Assembly (NCBI RefSeq): GCF_006088715.1
Contig: NZ_CP030771.1
Location: 9,484,001 to 9,548,000, forward strand
Source: Streptomyces sp. YIM 121038
Lineage (GTDB): Bacteria; Actinomycetota; Actinomycetes; Streptomycetales; Streptomycetaceae
Length of the DNA: 64,000 nt
Direction of reading: 5' to 3'
The position numbers and the translations under genes are program-made. The notes under the pieces were generated by a model. The model was given only the letters and a program-made list of their open reading frames with translations. It did not search any database and was not told where the DNA came from. Positions 16,973 to 26,599 of this stretch are shown here, in pieces; the stretch's first letter is position 1; each line of letters begins with the position of its first letter.

Positions 16973-18949
16973 CTAGGTGCCGGACGGCACCACCGTGACG
17001 TCGGCGGCGCGCACGAACGCCACCCGGTGGCCGAACTGGATCTCGTAGTAGACGTCCTTGCCGCGCACCACGCGGTGCGGCTTCAGATCGAACGTCGGCG
17101 CGTAGAAGTACTCACCGGGCACCTTGTCGCCGATGGCGTACTTCTGGCCCGCGAGCAGCTTGTACGGCAGCGGGGAGACCGACTGCACCGGGACCTCCGG
17201 CGGATACGCCTCCTTCTCCGGGTAGGCGCGGCCGTACACCGGGACCTCGCTCGCGCCGTCCTTCGGCGTCACCGTCCAGCCGCGCGCGTCGACGGCCGTC
17301 GGCTGCTTCCTCGGGTTCTTGAACCACGCCTTCTGGCCGAGGTACCACACGGCCGTCCAGTCGCCCTGGCGGTCCGCGACCGCGTACCGCTGGCCGGTGG
17401 ACAGGCGCGAGCCCATGTCGTTCACGTCGATCGTGGACGGCTCGCCGCCCGGACGGAGTCCGATGTCCTTGACGAGCGGCGCGTCGTCACGGGGCTCGGT
17501 GTGCACGCGCACCGCGCTGGAGCCGTGCGGCAGGCACTTCTCGCCGGGCTTGACGCAGCCGGTGAACTCCGGCTGGTTCCTGCTGAACTCGGGCGCCACC
17601 GTCACCAGACCGCCCTTCGGGCCCGCCGTGCGGTGCAGCGGCTTGCCGAGGAGCTGGAAGTAGTGCTGCCAGTCCCAGTACGGGCCCGGGTCGGTGTGCA
17701 TGCCCCGGATGGTGGCCGCCGTGGTGCCCGGGACGGTGTCGTGGCCGAGGACGTGCTGCCGGTCCAGCGGGATGTCGTACCGCTTGGCGAGGTACTTCAC
17801 CAGGCGCGCCGACGAGCGGTACATCGCCTCCGTGTACCAGGTGTCGGGTGCCGTGAGGAAGCCCTCGTGCTCCAGGCCGACGGACTTGGAGTTCACGTAC
17901 CAGTTGCCCGCGTGCCAGGCGACGTCCTTGGTGCGCACGTGCTGGGCGACATGGCCGTCGGACGAGCGGAGCGTGTAGTGCCAGGACACGTACGTCGGGT
18001 CCTGGACGAGCTTCAGGACGCCCTCCCACCTGCCCTCCGTGTCGTGCACCACGATGTACTTGATGCCTTGGGAGCCGGGCCGTTCGGCCTTGTCGTGGTT
18101 GCCGTAGTCGTTGTCGCCGAACTCCTCGTACGGGGCCGGGATCCACTCGCAGGCGAGGGACCTGGGGCAGTCCGTCTCCGCCGCCGGTGCCTTGCGCAGG
18201 CCCATGCGCTCGACCTGCGCCGCGTCGGGCCGCAGGCCGGGCCGCGGGGCGAGCCGCACCCGCTGTCCGGCGTCGGTCGTGCGCCGCTCGCCGTCGCGGA
18301 TCACCGCGAACACCTCATTGGCGTACGAGGCGGCGCCCGCCTGCTCGTCCGCGCCGGAGAACGCGGCGACCGCCCCGTACCAGTCGGCCGGGTCGTCGCT
18401 GAACGGCCTGTCGAGCCGCTGCTGCGCGGCGGCGAGGAGGGCGGCACCGCCGCGGACGTTCGCCGCGGTGTCCTCGCGCAGCTCGCGCTCGGGAATGCCG
18501 CTGAGCCGCGCGGCGCGCTTCAACGTCTTGAGCCGGGCGGGCAGTTGGGCTTCGTCGGGCACCTGGCGCGGCTTCAGCGCCGGGCGGGACGCGTCGCCGC
18601 GCGGGTCCTCGTCGCCCTCGCTGTGGTGCGGGGCCGAGGCCAGCGCGGTGCGCGCGTCGGTGAGGTGCATCGGGCCGTAGCCGCCGGTCACGCTCGGGGC
18701 GCCGTCGTGTGCGTCCCAGCGGGACTGGAGGTAGGACACGCCGAGCAGCACGCTCTGCGGCACGTCGTACTCGGCGGCGGCCGCAGCGAACGCGCGCTGG
18801 AGGGAGTCGGGTCCCGCGGGCGCGGCCGCGGACGGTGCCGGGGCGGCGCCGATGAGCGGCACCAGCAGGGCGGCCGACGCCAGGGCGCCCGCCGTCCTCA
18901 CGGTGCGTCTGCGCGCGGCGGATTCAAAGCGGTGGGCGGATCCTCGCAA
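16973..18949 (-). CDS. Secreted N-acetylmuramoyl-L-alanine amidase (amidase_2/PGRP family)
   Basis: About 658 residues. I chose the TTG at 18949 because AGGAGG lies 5 nt upstream; the open frame continues to 18994 without an RBS. The start region ([40 protein letters not shown]) is a signal peptide with a long basic n-region. A roughly 230-residue helical region comes next, then the amidase_2 domain: YIVVHDTEG, SWHYTL, VGLEHEGF, HVLGHDTVPG and GMHTDPGPYWDW, containing the zinc ligands His/His/Asp. The C-terminal 180 residues are beta-rich and SH3-like (WTAVWYLGQKAWFKNP). It cleaves the amide between muramic acid and the stem peptide. It probably serves cell-wall turnover or competition. Confidence 0.92.
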   Translation of the reverse strand: MRGSAHRFESAARRRTVRTAGALASAALLVPLIGAAPAPSAAAPAGPDSLQRAFAAAAAEYDVPQSVLLGVSYLQSRWDAHDGAPSVTGGYGPMHLTDARTALASAPHHSEGDEDPRGDASRPALKPRQVPDEAQLPARLKTLKRAARLSGIPERELREDTAANVRGGAALLAAAQQRLDRPFSDDPADWYGAVAAFSGADEQAGAASYANEVFAVIRDGERRTTDAGQRVRLAPRPGLRPDAAQVERMGLRKAPAAETDCPRSLACEWIPAPYEEFGDNDYGNHDKAERPGSQGIKYIVVHDTEGRWEGVLKLVQDPTYVSWHYTLRSSDGHVAQHVRTKDVAWHAGNWYVNSKSVGLEHEGFLTAPDTWYTEAMYRSSARLVKYLAKRYDIPLDRQHVLGHDTVPGTTAATIRGMHTDPGPYWDWQHYFQLLGKPLHRTAGPKGGLVTVAPEFSRNQPEFTGCVKPGEKCLPHGSSAVRVHTEPRDDAPLVKDIGLRPGGEPSTIDVNDMGSRLSTGQRYAVADRQGDWTAVWYLGQKAWFKNPRKQPTAVDARGWTVTPKDGASEVPVYGRAYPEKEAYPPEVPVQSVSPLPYKLLAGQKYAIGDKVPGEYFYAPTFDLKPHRVVRGKDVYYEIQFGHRVAFVRAADVTVVPSGT

Positions 18950-19456
18950 GGCAGCCTCCTGAGACCTCTGGGCCGGTGCGGCGGAACGGGGCACGCGGGG
19001 CCGGGCGTGCGTCAGTGGTACCCGCTCTCCGACGATCCGTCAATCAGGCCCAGAAGAAGGGATTTCCCATGTCAGCGGCGTTTCCCCGGGTTTTCGCCCC
19101 GGGTAGCGCGATCGCCTGCCGCGCGTCAGTGGAATGGACCAATGCGAGGGCGCGGCCGCGCGGAGCCGCGGCTGCGGCCACCGGCCCTTCACCGCCCGTG
19201 TCACCGTCTTGGCCGGACGGTGGTTCTCCGGCCCCGCGCCGTAGCCGGACGGGAAGCCGGAGCGGGGCCGCGTGCAGGCGTAGGCCGCCCCGGCCGCGAG
19301 CGCGGTGCGGGCGGCGCTCGACGCTACCCGCGCCGGGGCAGCGGTGCGCGGGCTGTGGTGAATTGGCCACGTACCGTCATCGAAGCTGGCACAGTACCCC
19401 GCACGCAGGGGTCGTGCGCGGAAAACCGAACTTCACCAGACGACCAGGGGGACGCA
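18950..19456. other. Intergenic region between divergent amidase and phosphatase genes
   Basis: About 500 bp. CCCGGGTTTTCGCCCCGGG near 19086-19104 can form a short hairpin. No coding frame has an RBS or a recognisable product. Both promoters must lie here, but I cannot place them. Confidence 0.45.
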
Positions 19457-20527
19457 GTGGAAACACGGCGCAAGTGGCTCGCCACGGCGGTAGGGGCACA
19501 GGCGGCCGCGGCCACGGTCACGAGCCTCACCCACGTGCCCCTGCACGCACTGCTCCTGCTCGGGCCGCTCCTCGGGGCCCAGCGGCTCTCGGCGCGCGTC
19601 ACCGCCGCCCTGGGCACCGTCGCCGTCGGCCTGACACTCCTGGACGCGTCGCCCCTCACGCTGCGCGATCTGGCCTCCCCCCTGAACATCACGGCCGTCT
19701 CCGTGTGGGCCGTGGTGACGGCGTACTCCCGCGTACGCGCCGAGCGCGCGCTCGACCGGATGACCCGACTCGCCGACACCGTGCAGGAGGCCCTGGCCCG
19801 CCCGCTGCCCGACCGCGTCGGCCACATCGGCCTGGCCGTGCACACGCGCCCCGCCGACCCGCACGCCCGCATCGGCGGTGACGTCCACGACGCCGTGCTC
19901 ACCTGCGCGGGCCCGCGCGTGCTGCTCGCCGACGTCAAGGGGCACGGCGTCCAGGCCCTGCGGGTGGCCGCCGCCGTCCTCGCCGCCTTCCGGCGCACCG
20001 CCGCCACCGAACCCGACCCGGTCCGGCTCGCCCGGACCCTCGACGAGCACCTGGGCCCCGAACTCGGCCCGGAGGACTTCGTGACCCTGCTGCTCGTCGA
20101 CTTCCACCCCGGCGAGGCCCGCATCGTCAACTGCGGTCACCCGCCGCCCCTGCGCACCGGCCGCCGCCTTCACCTGCTCTCCCCGCCGCGGCCCTCGCCC
20201 CCGCTGGGCCTGCACCCCGCCCCCTGTCTGCAACGGGTCCAGCTGGCGCACGGGCAGCGGCTGCTCCTGTACACCGACGGCCTCACCGACGCCCGCGACG
20301 CCGACAGCATCCCCTTCCCGCTCGACTCCCCGCGGTGCCACGCGGCCCTGACCGCGCCCGACCCGCACGACGCCCTGCGGTGCCTGACCGACCTGCTGCA
20401 CCGCCACACCGGCGGCACCCCGCTCGCGGACGACCTCACCCTGCTGCTCGCCGAGCCCGTCCCCACCGCGCTCGGCCGACCGCGCGACGCGCCCCCGAGG
20501 CCGGCGGACCGCTCCTGGACGCTGTGA
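19457..20527 (+). CDS. Membrane-anchored PP2C/SpoIIE-type serine phosphatase
   Basis: 356 residues from a GTG at 19457 with CAGGGGGA upstream. Three hydrophobic segments in the first 100 residues (AVGAQAAAATVTSL, ALLLLGPLLGAQRL, VTAALGTVAVGLTLL and on) anchor it in the membrane. The rest is a SpoIIE/PP2C domain: GGDVHDAVLT, LLADVKGHGVQALRVA, NCGHPPPL, RLLLYTDGLTDARD and ADDLTLLLAEP. The aspartates of the metal-binding motifs are present. It dephosphorylates serine or threonine, usually on an anti-sigma-factor antagonist. No partner is adjacent, so the target is unknown. Confidence 0.92.
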   Translation: METRRKWLATAVGAQAAAATVTSLTHVPLHALLLLGPLLGAQRLSARVTAALGTVAVGLTLLDASPLTLRDLASPLNITAVSVWAVVTAYSRVRAERALDRMTRLADTVQEALARPLPDRVGHIGLAVHTRPADPHARIGGDVHDAVLTCAGPRVLLADVKGHGVQALRVAAAVLAAFRRTAATEPDPVRLARTLDEHLGPELGPEDFVTLLLVDFHPGEARIVNCGHPPPLRTGRRLHLLSPPRPSPPLGLHPAPCLQRVQLAHGQRLLLYTDGLTDARDADSIPFPLDSPRCHAALTAPDPHDALRCLTDLLHRHTGGTPLADDLTLLLAEPVPTALGRPRDAPPRPADRSWTL

Positions 20528-20578
20528 CCACGAGCGTGTCCGCCGACCTTCCCCGAGCACCGGGCCGACCCCCTGGAC

Positions 20579-21802
20579 CTAGCGGGCGCCCCCTGCCCGC
20601 AGCGCGTTGTCCACCAGGCGCCGCGTGGCGGCGTCCTGGGCCTCCTGTCGGGTCCCGTCGGTGCGCAGGGTGAACGTCGCCGTCGTCACGGCGCGGGTGC
20701 CGTCCTCGGTGACGCCGGACTCGGAGACCACGCCGAGGTGGGTCCCGCCGTGGAACCACAGGCCCGAGCCGCTGCCCGCCACCGGCCGCCAGGCGATGCC
20801 GAGGCCGTAGCGGACGCCCTTCGCCCGGATCCAGTCCTCGGCCGGGACGGTCCGCCGCATCGCCGCCAACTGCGCGGGGCGCAGCAGCCGTCCGGCCATC
20901 AGGGCGCGCAGGAAGACGGCGTGGTCGCGGGTCGTGCTGATGAGGGCGCCGTCCGCGCCGCCGACGGCGGCGAGCGTGGTGTCGGTCAGTTCCTTGCTCC
21001 CGGGGAACTGCGTGTACGCCGTCGCCGTCGGCTGCGGGACGTAAGGGGAGGTTCCCGGGATCAGCGTGTGCCGGAGGCCGAGCGGTTCGATGATGCGCTC
21101 GTGGACCTCCTGCGCCCATGGACGGCCCGTCACCGCCTCGATGACCAGGCCCGCGACGACGTAGTTGGTGTTGGCATAGCCCCAGCGCCGCTCGGCCGCC
21201 GGGGCGTCGCGGCGCGGGAGCCACTGCGGCGGCTTCGCGAGGGCGGCCGCCAGCTGCTCCCGGGGCGTGTGCGTGCGGAACCGTCCCTTGCGGTACCCCT
21301 CGGGTGTGAACTCCCCCTCCGCGATGGTGACGTAGTCGTTCAGGCCGCTGGTCTGGCGCAGCAGATTGGCGACGGTGATCCTGCCGCCGTCGTTGCCGTT
21401 GCCCCGGACCGCGCCGGGCAGCCAGCGCTCGACCGTGTCGGTGAGCGCGAGCCTGCCCTCGCCGACCAGCTGGAGGGCGACCACGGCGGTGAAGGTCTTG
21501 GTGTCGCTGCCGATGCGGTAGTACGCGTCCCAGGGCACCGGTCGGCCGGACTCCAGGTCCGCCACTCCGGCGCGTGCCGTGGTGCGGCCGTGCGGGGTCT
21601 GCACCTCGGCGATGACGCCGGTGGCCCCGGTCGCCCGGACGGCGTCGACATCGGCCTGGAGAGCGTGGCGCCCGCGCCCCGGGGCGGTGGGCGCCGTGTC
21701 GTGCGGAGCCGCCGCGGCCTGCGGGGCCGCGCCCGCCAACAGGGCCCCGGCGGCGGCCGCCATGGTGGTGCGCCGGCTCATCGTCGGGCCGGTCCCGGTC
21801 AT
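20579..21802 (-). CDS. Secreted serine hydrolase, beta-lactamase/DD-peptidase fold (class C type)
   Basis: 407 residues from the ATG at 21802, with GGAGGTGA upstream. That ATG overlaps the stop of the upstream gene (ATGA), so the two are coupled. The start (MSRRTTMAAAAGALLAGAAPQAAA) is a twin-arginine-like signal. Catalytic motifs are complete: SDTK (SxxK) in YYRIGSDTKTF, YAN in WGYANTNY, and HGGT in LWFHGGTHLG. The family includes D-alanyl-D-alanine carboxypeptidases, esterases and beta-lactamases. The actual substrate cannot be told from sequence. Pairing with an exported peptidase-like alpha/beta hydrolase suggests extracellular peptide breakdown. Confidence 0.92.
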   Translation of the reverse strand: MTGTGPTMSRRTTMAAAAGALLAGAAPQAAAAPHDTAPTAPGRGRHALQADVDAVRATGATGVIAEVQTPHGRTTARAGVADLESGRPVPWDAYYRIGSDTKTFTAVVALQLVGEGRLALTDTVERWLPGAVRGNGNDGGRITVANLLRQTSGLNDYVTIAEGEFTPEGYRKGRFRTHTPREQLAAALAKPPQWLPRRDAPAAERRWGYANTNYVVAGLVIEAVTGRPWAQEVHERIIEPLGLRHTLIPGTSPYVPQPTATAYTQFPGSKELTDTTLAAVGGADGALISTTRDHAVFLRALMAGRLLRPAQLAAMRRTVPAEDWIRAKGVRYGLGIAWRPVAGSGSGLWFHGGTHLGVVSESGVTEDGTRAVTTATFTLRTDGTRQEAQDAATRRLVDNALRAGGAR

Positions 21803-23352
21803 CGGGTCACCTCCGTGGCGGCGCAGGTCACGTCGGTGGTGGGCAGATCCCCGCCGCGCAGATAGTCGTTGACGGCCCGGTCGGCGCACGGAACGGGGCG
21901 GTATCCGTCGAGACCGCGTCCGTACACGCCGTGCGCGCGGATGTCCGCCGTCACCAGACGGGAACCGGTGAGCTTGCGGTGCAGGGCGAGACCGCCCTCG
22001 TAGGGAACGTTGTTGTCACGGCGGGCCTGGAGCATCAGGACGGGCACGCTGTTGCCGATCCTGGTGCCCGGCTCGCGCGGCTCGGCGCCCCAGAAGGCGC
22101 ACGGGGCGATCATGCCGTTGACGTACGGGCCGAAGACCGGCTGGGTGGCGCGGCTGCGCACGCTGTTGCGCCAGTACGTCTCGGGGTCCGCGGGCCAGCC
22201 GCCCGCGGGCCAGCCCCCGTCGCCGCACATGAAGACCGCACCGCCCACGAAGCTGTCCGCCAGTTCCGGGGAGGAGAGCAGCTCCAGCATGGCGGCGAGT
22301 TCGGGTCCCGGCTCGACCGGCTTGCCCGCGGCGGCGTCGACGAGGTCCCGCACGATGGCCGCGAGCGCCGGGTCGTTCTCCTGGTGCTGGATGGGCTGCT
22401 TCAGGATCAGCCGCAGGACGGGGGCGTTGAGCCGCAGGCCCGCGAGGGCCACGGGCCGCCGCTCGGCCCGGTCGAGCAGCCGCTGCACGGTGGCCCGCAC
22501 CTGGGTGGCGGTGCGGCCGAGCCGGTAGGTGCCGTGGTGCCGGGCGGCCCACCCGGCCCATTCGTCGAGGGACTTCTCCAGCGGCTCTCCGGAGCGCCGG
22601 AACAGTTCGTACTGGGTGGCCGCCGGGTCCGTGGAGGAGTCGATGACCATGCGGTCCGTGCGGCGCGGGAACATCTGTGTGTACACGGCGCCCAGATCGG
22701 CGCCGTAGGAGACCCCGTAGTACGACAGCTTGCGCTCGCCGAGGGCGGCCCGGATGGCGTCCATGTCCCGTGCCACGTTGCGGGTGGAGGCGTGCGGGAG
22801 GAGTGCGGCGTTGTCGCCGTGCTCGCGGCAGCGCCGCGCCTGGTCCCGCGCGGACCGCACCGAGGCCTCGAAGTCCTTGCGGGCGGACGTCGTCGGCGCG
22901 GGCGGTGTAGGCGGCCCGGCCGGGGTGCAGGAGATCGGGCTGCTGTCGCCGAGGAACCGGGGGTCGAAGCCGATCAGGTCGTAGCGGTCCGCCACGTCCT
23001 TCAGCGCCGGGCGCAGGGCGAGGGTGGTGGCGAGCCCGGTACCGCCCGGGCCGCCGGGGTTGGACAGCAGGATGCCGCGCCGCTCGCTGCGATTCTTGGC
23101 CTTGATGCGGGAGATCGAGAGCTGGATCGTACGGCCGCCGGGCCGGGCGTAGTCGAGGGGGACGGTCACCCGGGCGCACTGCGCGCCCGCCTCGTTGAGC
23201 TCCTTCTGCTCCGCGGGGCAGGCACGCCAGTCGAGGCGCTGGTGCTGTTCGGAGCGGACGGGGGGCGGGGCGGGGGAGGCCGTCGCGGGGACGGCTCCGG
23301 CCAGCAGGCCGACGAGGCCGAGGCCGATGGTGGCGGCGGGTGCGACGCGCAT
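21799..23352 (-). CDS. Secreted alpha/beta hydrolase, tripeptidyl aminopeptidase-like (SlpD/E, TAP family)
   Basis: 517 residues from the ATG at 23352 with AAAGGAG 4 nt upstream; a more distal in-frame start at 23370 lacks an RBS. A signal peptide (MRVAPAATIGLGLVGLLAGAVPATASPAP) is followed by the TAP pattern: LDWRACP, CARVTVPLDYARPGGRTIQLSISRIKA, LLSNPGGPGGTG, YDLIGFDPR, the nucleophile elbow YYGVSYGADLG and a C-terminal TAP_C region (YEGGLALHRKLTGSRLVTADIRAHGVYGRG). It removes tripeptides from the N-termini of extracellular peptides or hydrolyses similar substrates. It is first gene of a two-gene operon with the serine hydrolase. Confidence 0.93.
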   Translation of the reverse strand: MRVAPAATIGLGLVGLLAGAVPATASPAPPPVRSEQHQRLDWRACPAEQKELNEAGAQCARVTVPLDYARPGGRTIQLSISRIKAKNRSERRGILLSNPGGPGGTGLATTLALRPALKDVADRYDLIGFDPRFLGDSSPISCTPAGPPTPPAPTTSARKDFEASVRSARDQARRCREHGDNAALLPHASTRNVARDMDAIRAALGERKLSYYGVSYGADLGAVYTQMFPRRTDRMVIDSSTDPAATQYELFRRSGEPLEKSLDEWAGWAARHHGTYRLGRTATQVRATVQRLLDRAERRPVALAGLRLNAPVLRLILKQPIQHQENDPALAAIVRDLVDAAAGKPVEPGPELAAMLELLSSPELADSFVGGAVFMCGDGGWPAGGWPADPETYWRNSVRSRATQPVFGPYVNGMIAPCAFWGAEPREPGTRIGNSVPVLMLQARRDNNVPYEGGLALHRKLTGSRLVTADIRAHGVYGRGLDGYRPVPCADRAVNDYLRGGDLPTTDVTCAATEVTR

Positions 23353-23473
23353 GGTGCTCCTTTGGATCAAGCGGTGTCGCCCTTGACACTAGGAGCACGC
23401 GCCGTGCCACGACATGGGGCTACCCCTAGATCTTGGCTGGGGGCAACCTCAGGGGCGGCTGTGGGAGTTGCCC

Positions 23474-23521
23474 CGGCGACACGGCGACACGGCGACACGG
23501 CGACACGGCGACACGGCGACG
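23474..23521. repeat. 8-bp tandem repeat, six units
   Basis: The unit CGGCGACA is repeated from 23474 to 23521, five exact copies and a sixth ending in G. It lies in the spacer between the hydrolase promoter and the 3' end of the phosphotransferase gene. Copy number is likely to vary between strains. Confidence 0.95.
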
Positions 23522-23628
23522 TGCGCACGCGGGCCCTGCGCACACGCGGCCCCTGCGCACGCGACCCGAGCGCGCGCGAAAGCCCGTGGTCCGCCCCGAG
23601 CAGGGCGTACCACGGGCCTGCGTCCCCG

Positions 23629-24816
23629 TCAGCGCGTGCCGACCGCCGCCCGCACGGCCCGCCGGGCCATCTGGCAGTCGTCGTGCAGCCGCCGAAGGAG
23701 CAGGCGCTGCTCCTCGCCGGACGGCACGGCGACCGGGTGGGGCATGCCCACCGGTGCCGTCGGGGCGGCGTCGTGCAGCGTGCGCTGCACCGCCGTCTCG
23801 CACATCCTGATCTCGCGCGTGAGTACCAGCATCAGGTTGACGAGGAACGCGTCGCGTGCCGCCGGGCCCGCCTGCTGGGCGAGTTGGCTGATGTCGCGGC
23901 GCGCCACCGGGGCGTCCCCGAGGACCGCCCACAGCGTCGCCAGGTCGTAGCCGGGCAGGTACCAGCCCGCGTGCTCCCAGTCGACGAGCACGGGACCGGC
24001 CGGGGACAGCAGCACGTTCGACAGGAGCGCGTCCCCGTGGCAGAACTGCCACATGGCCTGCGGCTGCGAACCGTACGCGTGCGCTATGCCGTGCAGCAGC
24101 TTCTGGAGGTCGCCCATGTCCCGGTCCGTGAGCAGCCCCAGCTCGTGGAAGCGCGCGATCCGCCGGGGGTAGTCCAGCGGCTTGCCGAACATGTCGTTCG
24201 GCGGGCGCCACTGGTTCAGGCGGTGCACGGCGCCCACCGCCGCCCGCACGTCCGCCCGGGGCGGGGCCTCCGTGGGGTGCCGCAGCAGCGCCGCGACCCG
24301 GCCCGGCATCCGCTCGATCACCAGGGTGCAGTCGTCCGGGTCGGCCGCGATGAGCCGCGGCGCGCGCACGGGTGGACGATGCCTGACGAACGAGCGGTAT
24401 GCAGCTATTTCGTGCCTGATGCGCTCGGTCCAGCCGGACGAGTGGTCGAGGAGGCACTTGGCGACGGCTGTGCTGCGGCCCGTCGTGCCGACGAGCAGGA
24501 CGGTGCGGCCGCTGCGGCGCAGCACCTGCACCGGGTGGAACTCCGGACAGATGCGGTGCACCGACGCGATGGCCGTGCGCAGCTGCGCGCCTTGGGGGCC
24601 GGACAAGTCGAGTCTCCCGCTGAGCGGCCCGTTCGCGGTCGCCGGCGCGCGCCGCGGCCGGCCCGGAGCGAGCGTCGCCGACGCGGCGCGCGCCGGGGCC
24701 AGATAGGGACCGCCGCCCTGGAGCGGGGCCTCCGCCGGGCGGGCGGGACCGCGGGACGGCGAGTGGGGGCGCAGCGGCCGGGGCGGGGCGGACACGGAGG
24801 ACGATGCTGCGTACAT
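23629..24816 (-). CDS. Aminoglycoside-phosphotransferase-like (APH/choline kinase fold) protein
   Basis: About 395 residues from the ATG at 24816; the RBS is weak (AAGGGA about 15 nt away). The first 100 residues are Pro/Ala/Arg-rich and probably disordered. The kinase fold follows: [23 protein letters not shown], catalytic loop [13 protein letters not shown] (H-G-D with downstream N), and LVDWEHAG for metal binding. It phosphorylates a small molecule or, less likely, a protein. Resistance to an antibiotic cannot be assumed, because many such genes in Streptomyces are physiological. It is divergent from the NsdA-like regulator gene, and this pairing may be conserved. Confidence 0.88.
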   Translation of the reverse strand: MYAASSSVSAPPRPLRPHSPSRGPARPAEAPLQGGGPYLAPARAASATLAPGRPRRAPATANGPLSGRLDLSGPQGAQLRTAIASVHRICPEFHPVQVLRRSGRTVLLVGTTGRSTAVAKCLLDHSSGWTERIRHEIAAYRSFVRHRPPVRAPRLIAADPDDCTLVIERMPGRVAALLRHPTEAPPRADVRAAVGAVHRLNQWRPPNDMFGKPLDYPRRIARFHELGLLTDRDMGDLQKLLHGIAHAYGSQPQAMWQFCHGDALLSNVLLSPAGPVLVDWEHAGWYLPGYDLATLWAVLGDAPVARRDISQLAQQAGPAARDAFLVNLMLVLTREIRMCETAVQRTLHDAAPTAPVGMPHPVAVPSGEEQRLLLRRLHDDCQMARRAVRAAVGTR

Positions 24817-25005
24817 GGGCGATACAGATCCCTTCGTGTGCCTGCGAGTTGCGGCGCCCTCCCGCCCCGGCCTTCCGTGGGTGCACCCTGGGGAATGCCC
24901 CGTGGGGGCCGGGTCGGGGTGGCGCACTCCTACCTGACACCCCGAGGCCCCTGGCACACCATGTGGCGCACCCTGGCGAACCCTGGCGAATAGTCGCTCA
25001 GCAAC

Positions 25006-25024
25006 TGACAGACGGTTACTGTCA
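25006..25024. promoter_or_regulatory. Inverted repeat upstream of NsdA-like regulator
   Basis: TGACAG and CTGTCA, 7 nt apart, about 28 bp before the regulator start and in the divergent intergenic region. It is a candidate operator for autoregulation. Just upstream, CCCTGGCGAA is directly repeated at 24971-24990. Confidence 0.5.
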
Positions 25025-25051
25025 ACTCAGCCGAGAACCTGGGGGCTTGAC

Positions 25052-26551
25052 GTGAACGGACAACCCAACACCCGCCTGTCGGACCTCTTCGGCCTCGCCG
25101 GCTGGTCCAAGGGCGAACTCGCCAGACTGGTGAACCGGCAGGCGGCCGCGATGGGTCATCCGCAGCTGGCCACCGACACCTCACGGGTGCGGCGCTGGAT
25201 CGACATGGGAGAGATCCCGCGCGATCCTGTGCCACGGGTCCTGGCGGTCCTGTTCACCGAGCGTCTCGGCCGTGTCGTGACCATCGAGGACCTCGGTCTG
25301 GTCCGGCACGGGCGCGTAGGCAAACAGCGCGCCGACGGGAGCGTGGAGCACCCGGACGGCGTGCCGTGGGCGCCCGAGCGAACCGCCGCGGTCCTCACCG
25401 AATTCACGGGAATGGACCTCATGCTCAACCGACGCGGCTTGGTGGGCGCGGGTGCCGCGCTCGCCGCCGGCTCCGCACTCAGCAGCGCCATGCACGACTG
25501 GCTGCACACCGATCCGACCCTGAAGGCCGACGCCCCCCGTCTCGACGATCCCCTGTACGCCGATCCCGCCGGGTTCGACCGCTATGAGGCCGCTCCCATC
25601 GGCTCTCAGGAGATCGAGGAACTGGAGCGCTCGGTCGAGGTCTTCCGCGCCTGGGACGCGTCCCGTGGCGGAGGGCTCCAGCGCAAGGCGGTGGTGGGCC
25701 AGTTGAACGAGGTGGGCGGCATGCTCGCCTACCGACATCCCGACCACCTCCAGCGGCGCCTGTGGGGCGTCGCCGCCAACCTCGCCGTCCTCGCCGGGTG
25801 GATGTCCCACGACGTCGGCCTCGAACCCACCGCCCAGAAGTACTTCGTGATCGCCGCGCACGCGGCCCGCGAGGGCGGCGACCGGCCGCGCGCCGGTGAG
25901 GCCCTGTCCCGTGCCGCACGCCAGATGGTGCACCTGGGCAAGCCGGACGACGCCCTGGACCTGATGAAGCTCGCCAGGTCCGGCTCGGGCGAGCAGACCC
26001 TGCCGCGCACCCAGGCGATGCTGCACACCATCGAGGCCTGGGCCCAGGCGTCCATGGGCAAGGGGCAGGCGATGCGCCGCACGCTCGGCCGGGCCGAGGA
26101 CCTGTTCGTCTCCGACAAGGGGGACGTGCCGCCGCCCAGCTGGATGCAGATGTTCGACGAGGCGGACCTGCACGGCATGCAGGCCCTCGCCTACCGGACC
26201 CTCGCGGACCACGACCCGTCCGTCGCACACGTCGCCCAGCGCCACGCCAAGGAGGCCATCGCCCTGCGCACCCAGGGCCGCGACCGCTCCACGATCTTCG
26301 ACTACATCTCGCTGGCGTCGGCCTGCTTCATCGCCGACGACCCCGAACAGGCCGACCGGTACGCCCGGCTCGCACTGGTGTCGATGGGTTCGAACTCCTC
26401 GCACCGCACGTGGGACCGGCTACGGGAGATGTACCGGCTGACCGCCCAGTACGCGGGCTACCCGAAGATCGAGGACCTGCGCGAGGAGATCAAGCACGCC
26501 CTGCCCAAGGCCGCGGGCAGGCCCGGAGGAGGGAAATGGGCGCGGGCGTGA
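25052..26551 (+). CDS. NsdA/NsdB-family regulator with TPR-like repeats
   Basis: 499 residues from a GTG at 25052. The first about 90 residues form a helix-turn-helix-like domain: LFGLAGWSKGELARLVNRQAAAMG, TDTSRVRRWIDMGEIPRDPVPRVLAVLFTERLGRVVTIEDLGL. A hydrophobic stretch (LVGAGAALAAGSALSS) comes at about residue 130, and the remainder is helical with TPR-like units (HAAREGGDRPRAGEALSRAARQMVHLGKPDDALDLMKLA). NsdA and NsdB in Streptomyces coelicolor repress sporulation and antibiotic production. Length and domain order agree with them. Which member this is cannot be told without comparison. Confidence 0.88.
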   Translation: MNGQPNTRLSDLFGLAGWSKGELARLVNRQAAAMGHPQLATDTSRVRRWIDMGEIPRDPVPRVLAVLFTERLGRVVTIEDLGLVRHGRVGKQRADGSVEHPDGVPWAPERTAAVLTEFTGMDLMLNRRGLVGAGAALAAGSALSSAMHDWLHTDPTLKADAPRLDDPLYADPAGFDRYEAAPIGSQEIEELERSVEVFRAWDASRGGGLQRKAVVGQLNEVGGMLAYRHPDHLQRRLWGVAANLAVLAGWMSHDVGLEPTAQKYFVIAAHAAREGGDRPRAGEALSRAARQMVHLGKPDDALDLMKLARSGSGEQTLPRTQAMLHTIEAWAQASMGKGQAMRRTLGRAEDLFVSDKGDVPPPSWMQMFDEADLHGMQALAYRTLADHDPSVAHVAQRHAKEAIALRTQGRDRSTIFDYISLASACFIADDPEQADRYARLALVSMGSNSSHRTWDRLREMYRLTAQYAGYPKIEDLREEIKHALPKAAGRPGGGKWARA

Positions 26552-26599
26552 GGAACGCCGGGCACGGCGGCAGGAGGCCGGGGCCAGGGCTTCGTGACA

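Noticed and set aside
16892-20527. A 1211-codon plus-strand frame through the amidase region
   Set aside because: Most of it is antisense to the amidase gene. Only the part from 19457 is a real gene (PP2C).
23474-23521. CRISPR array
   Set aside because: The units are 8 bp with no spacers and there are no cas genes.
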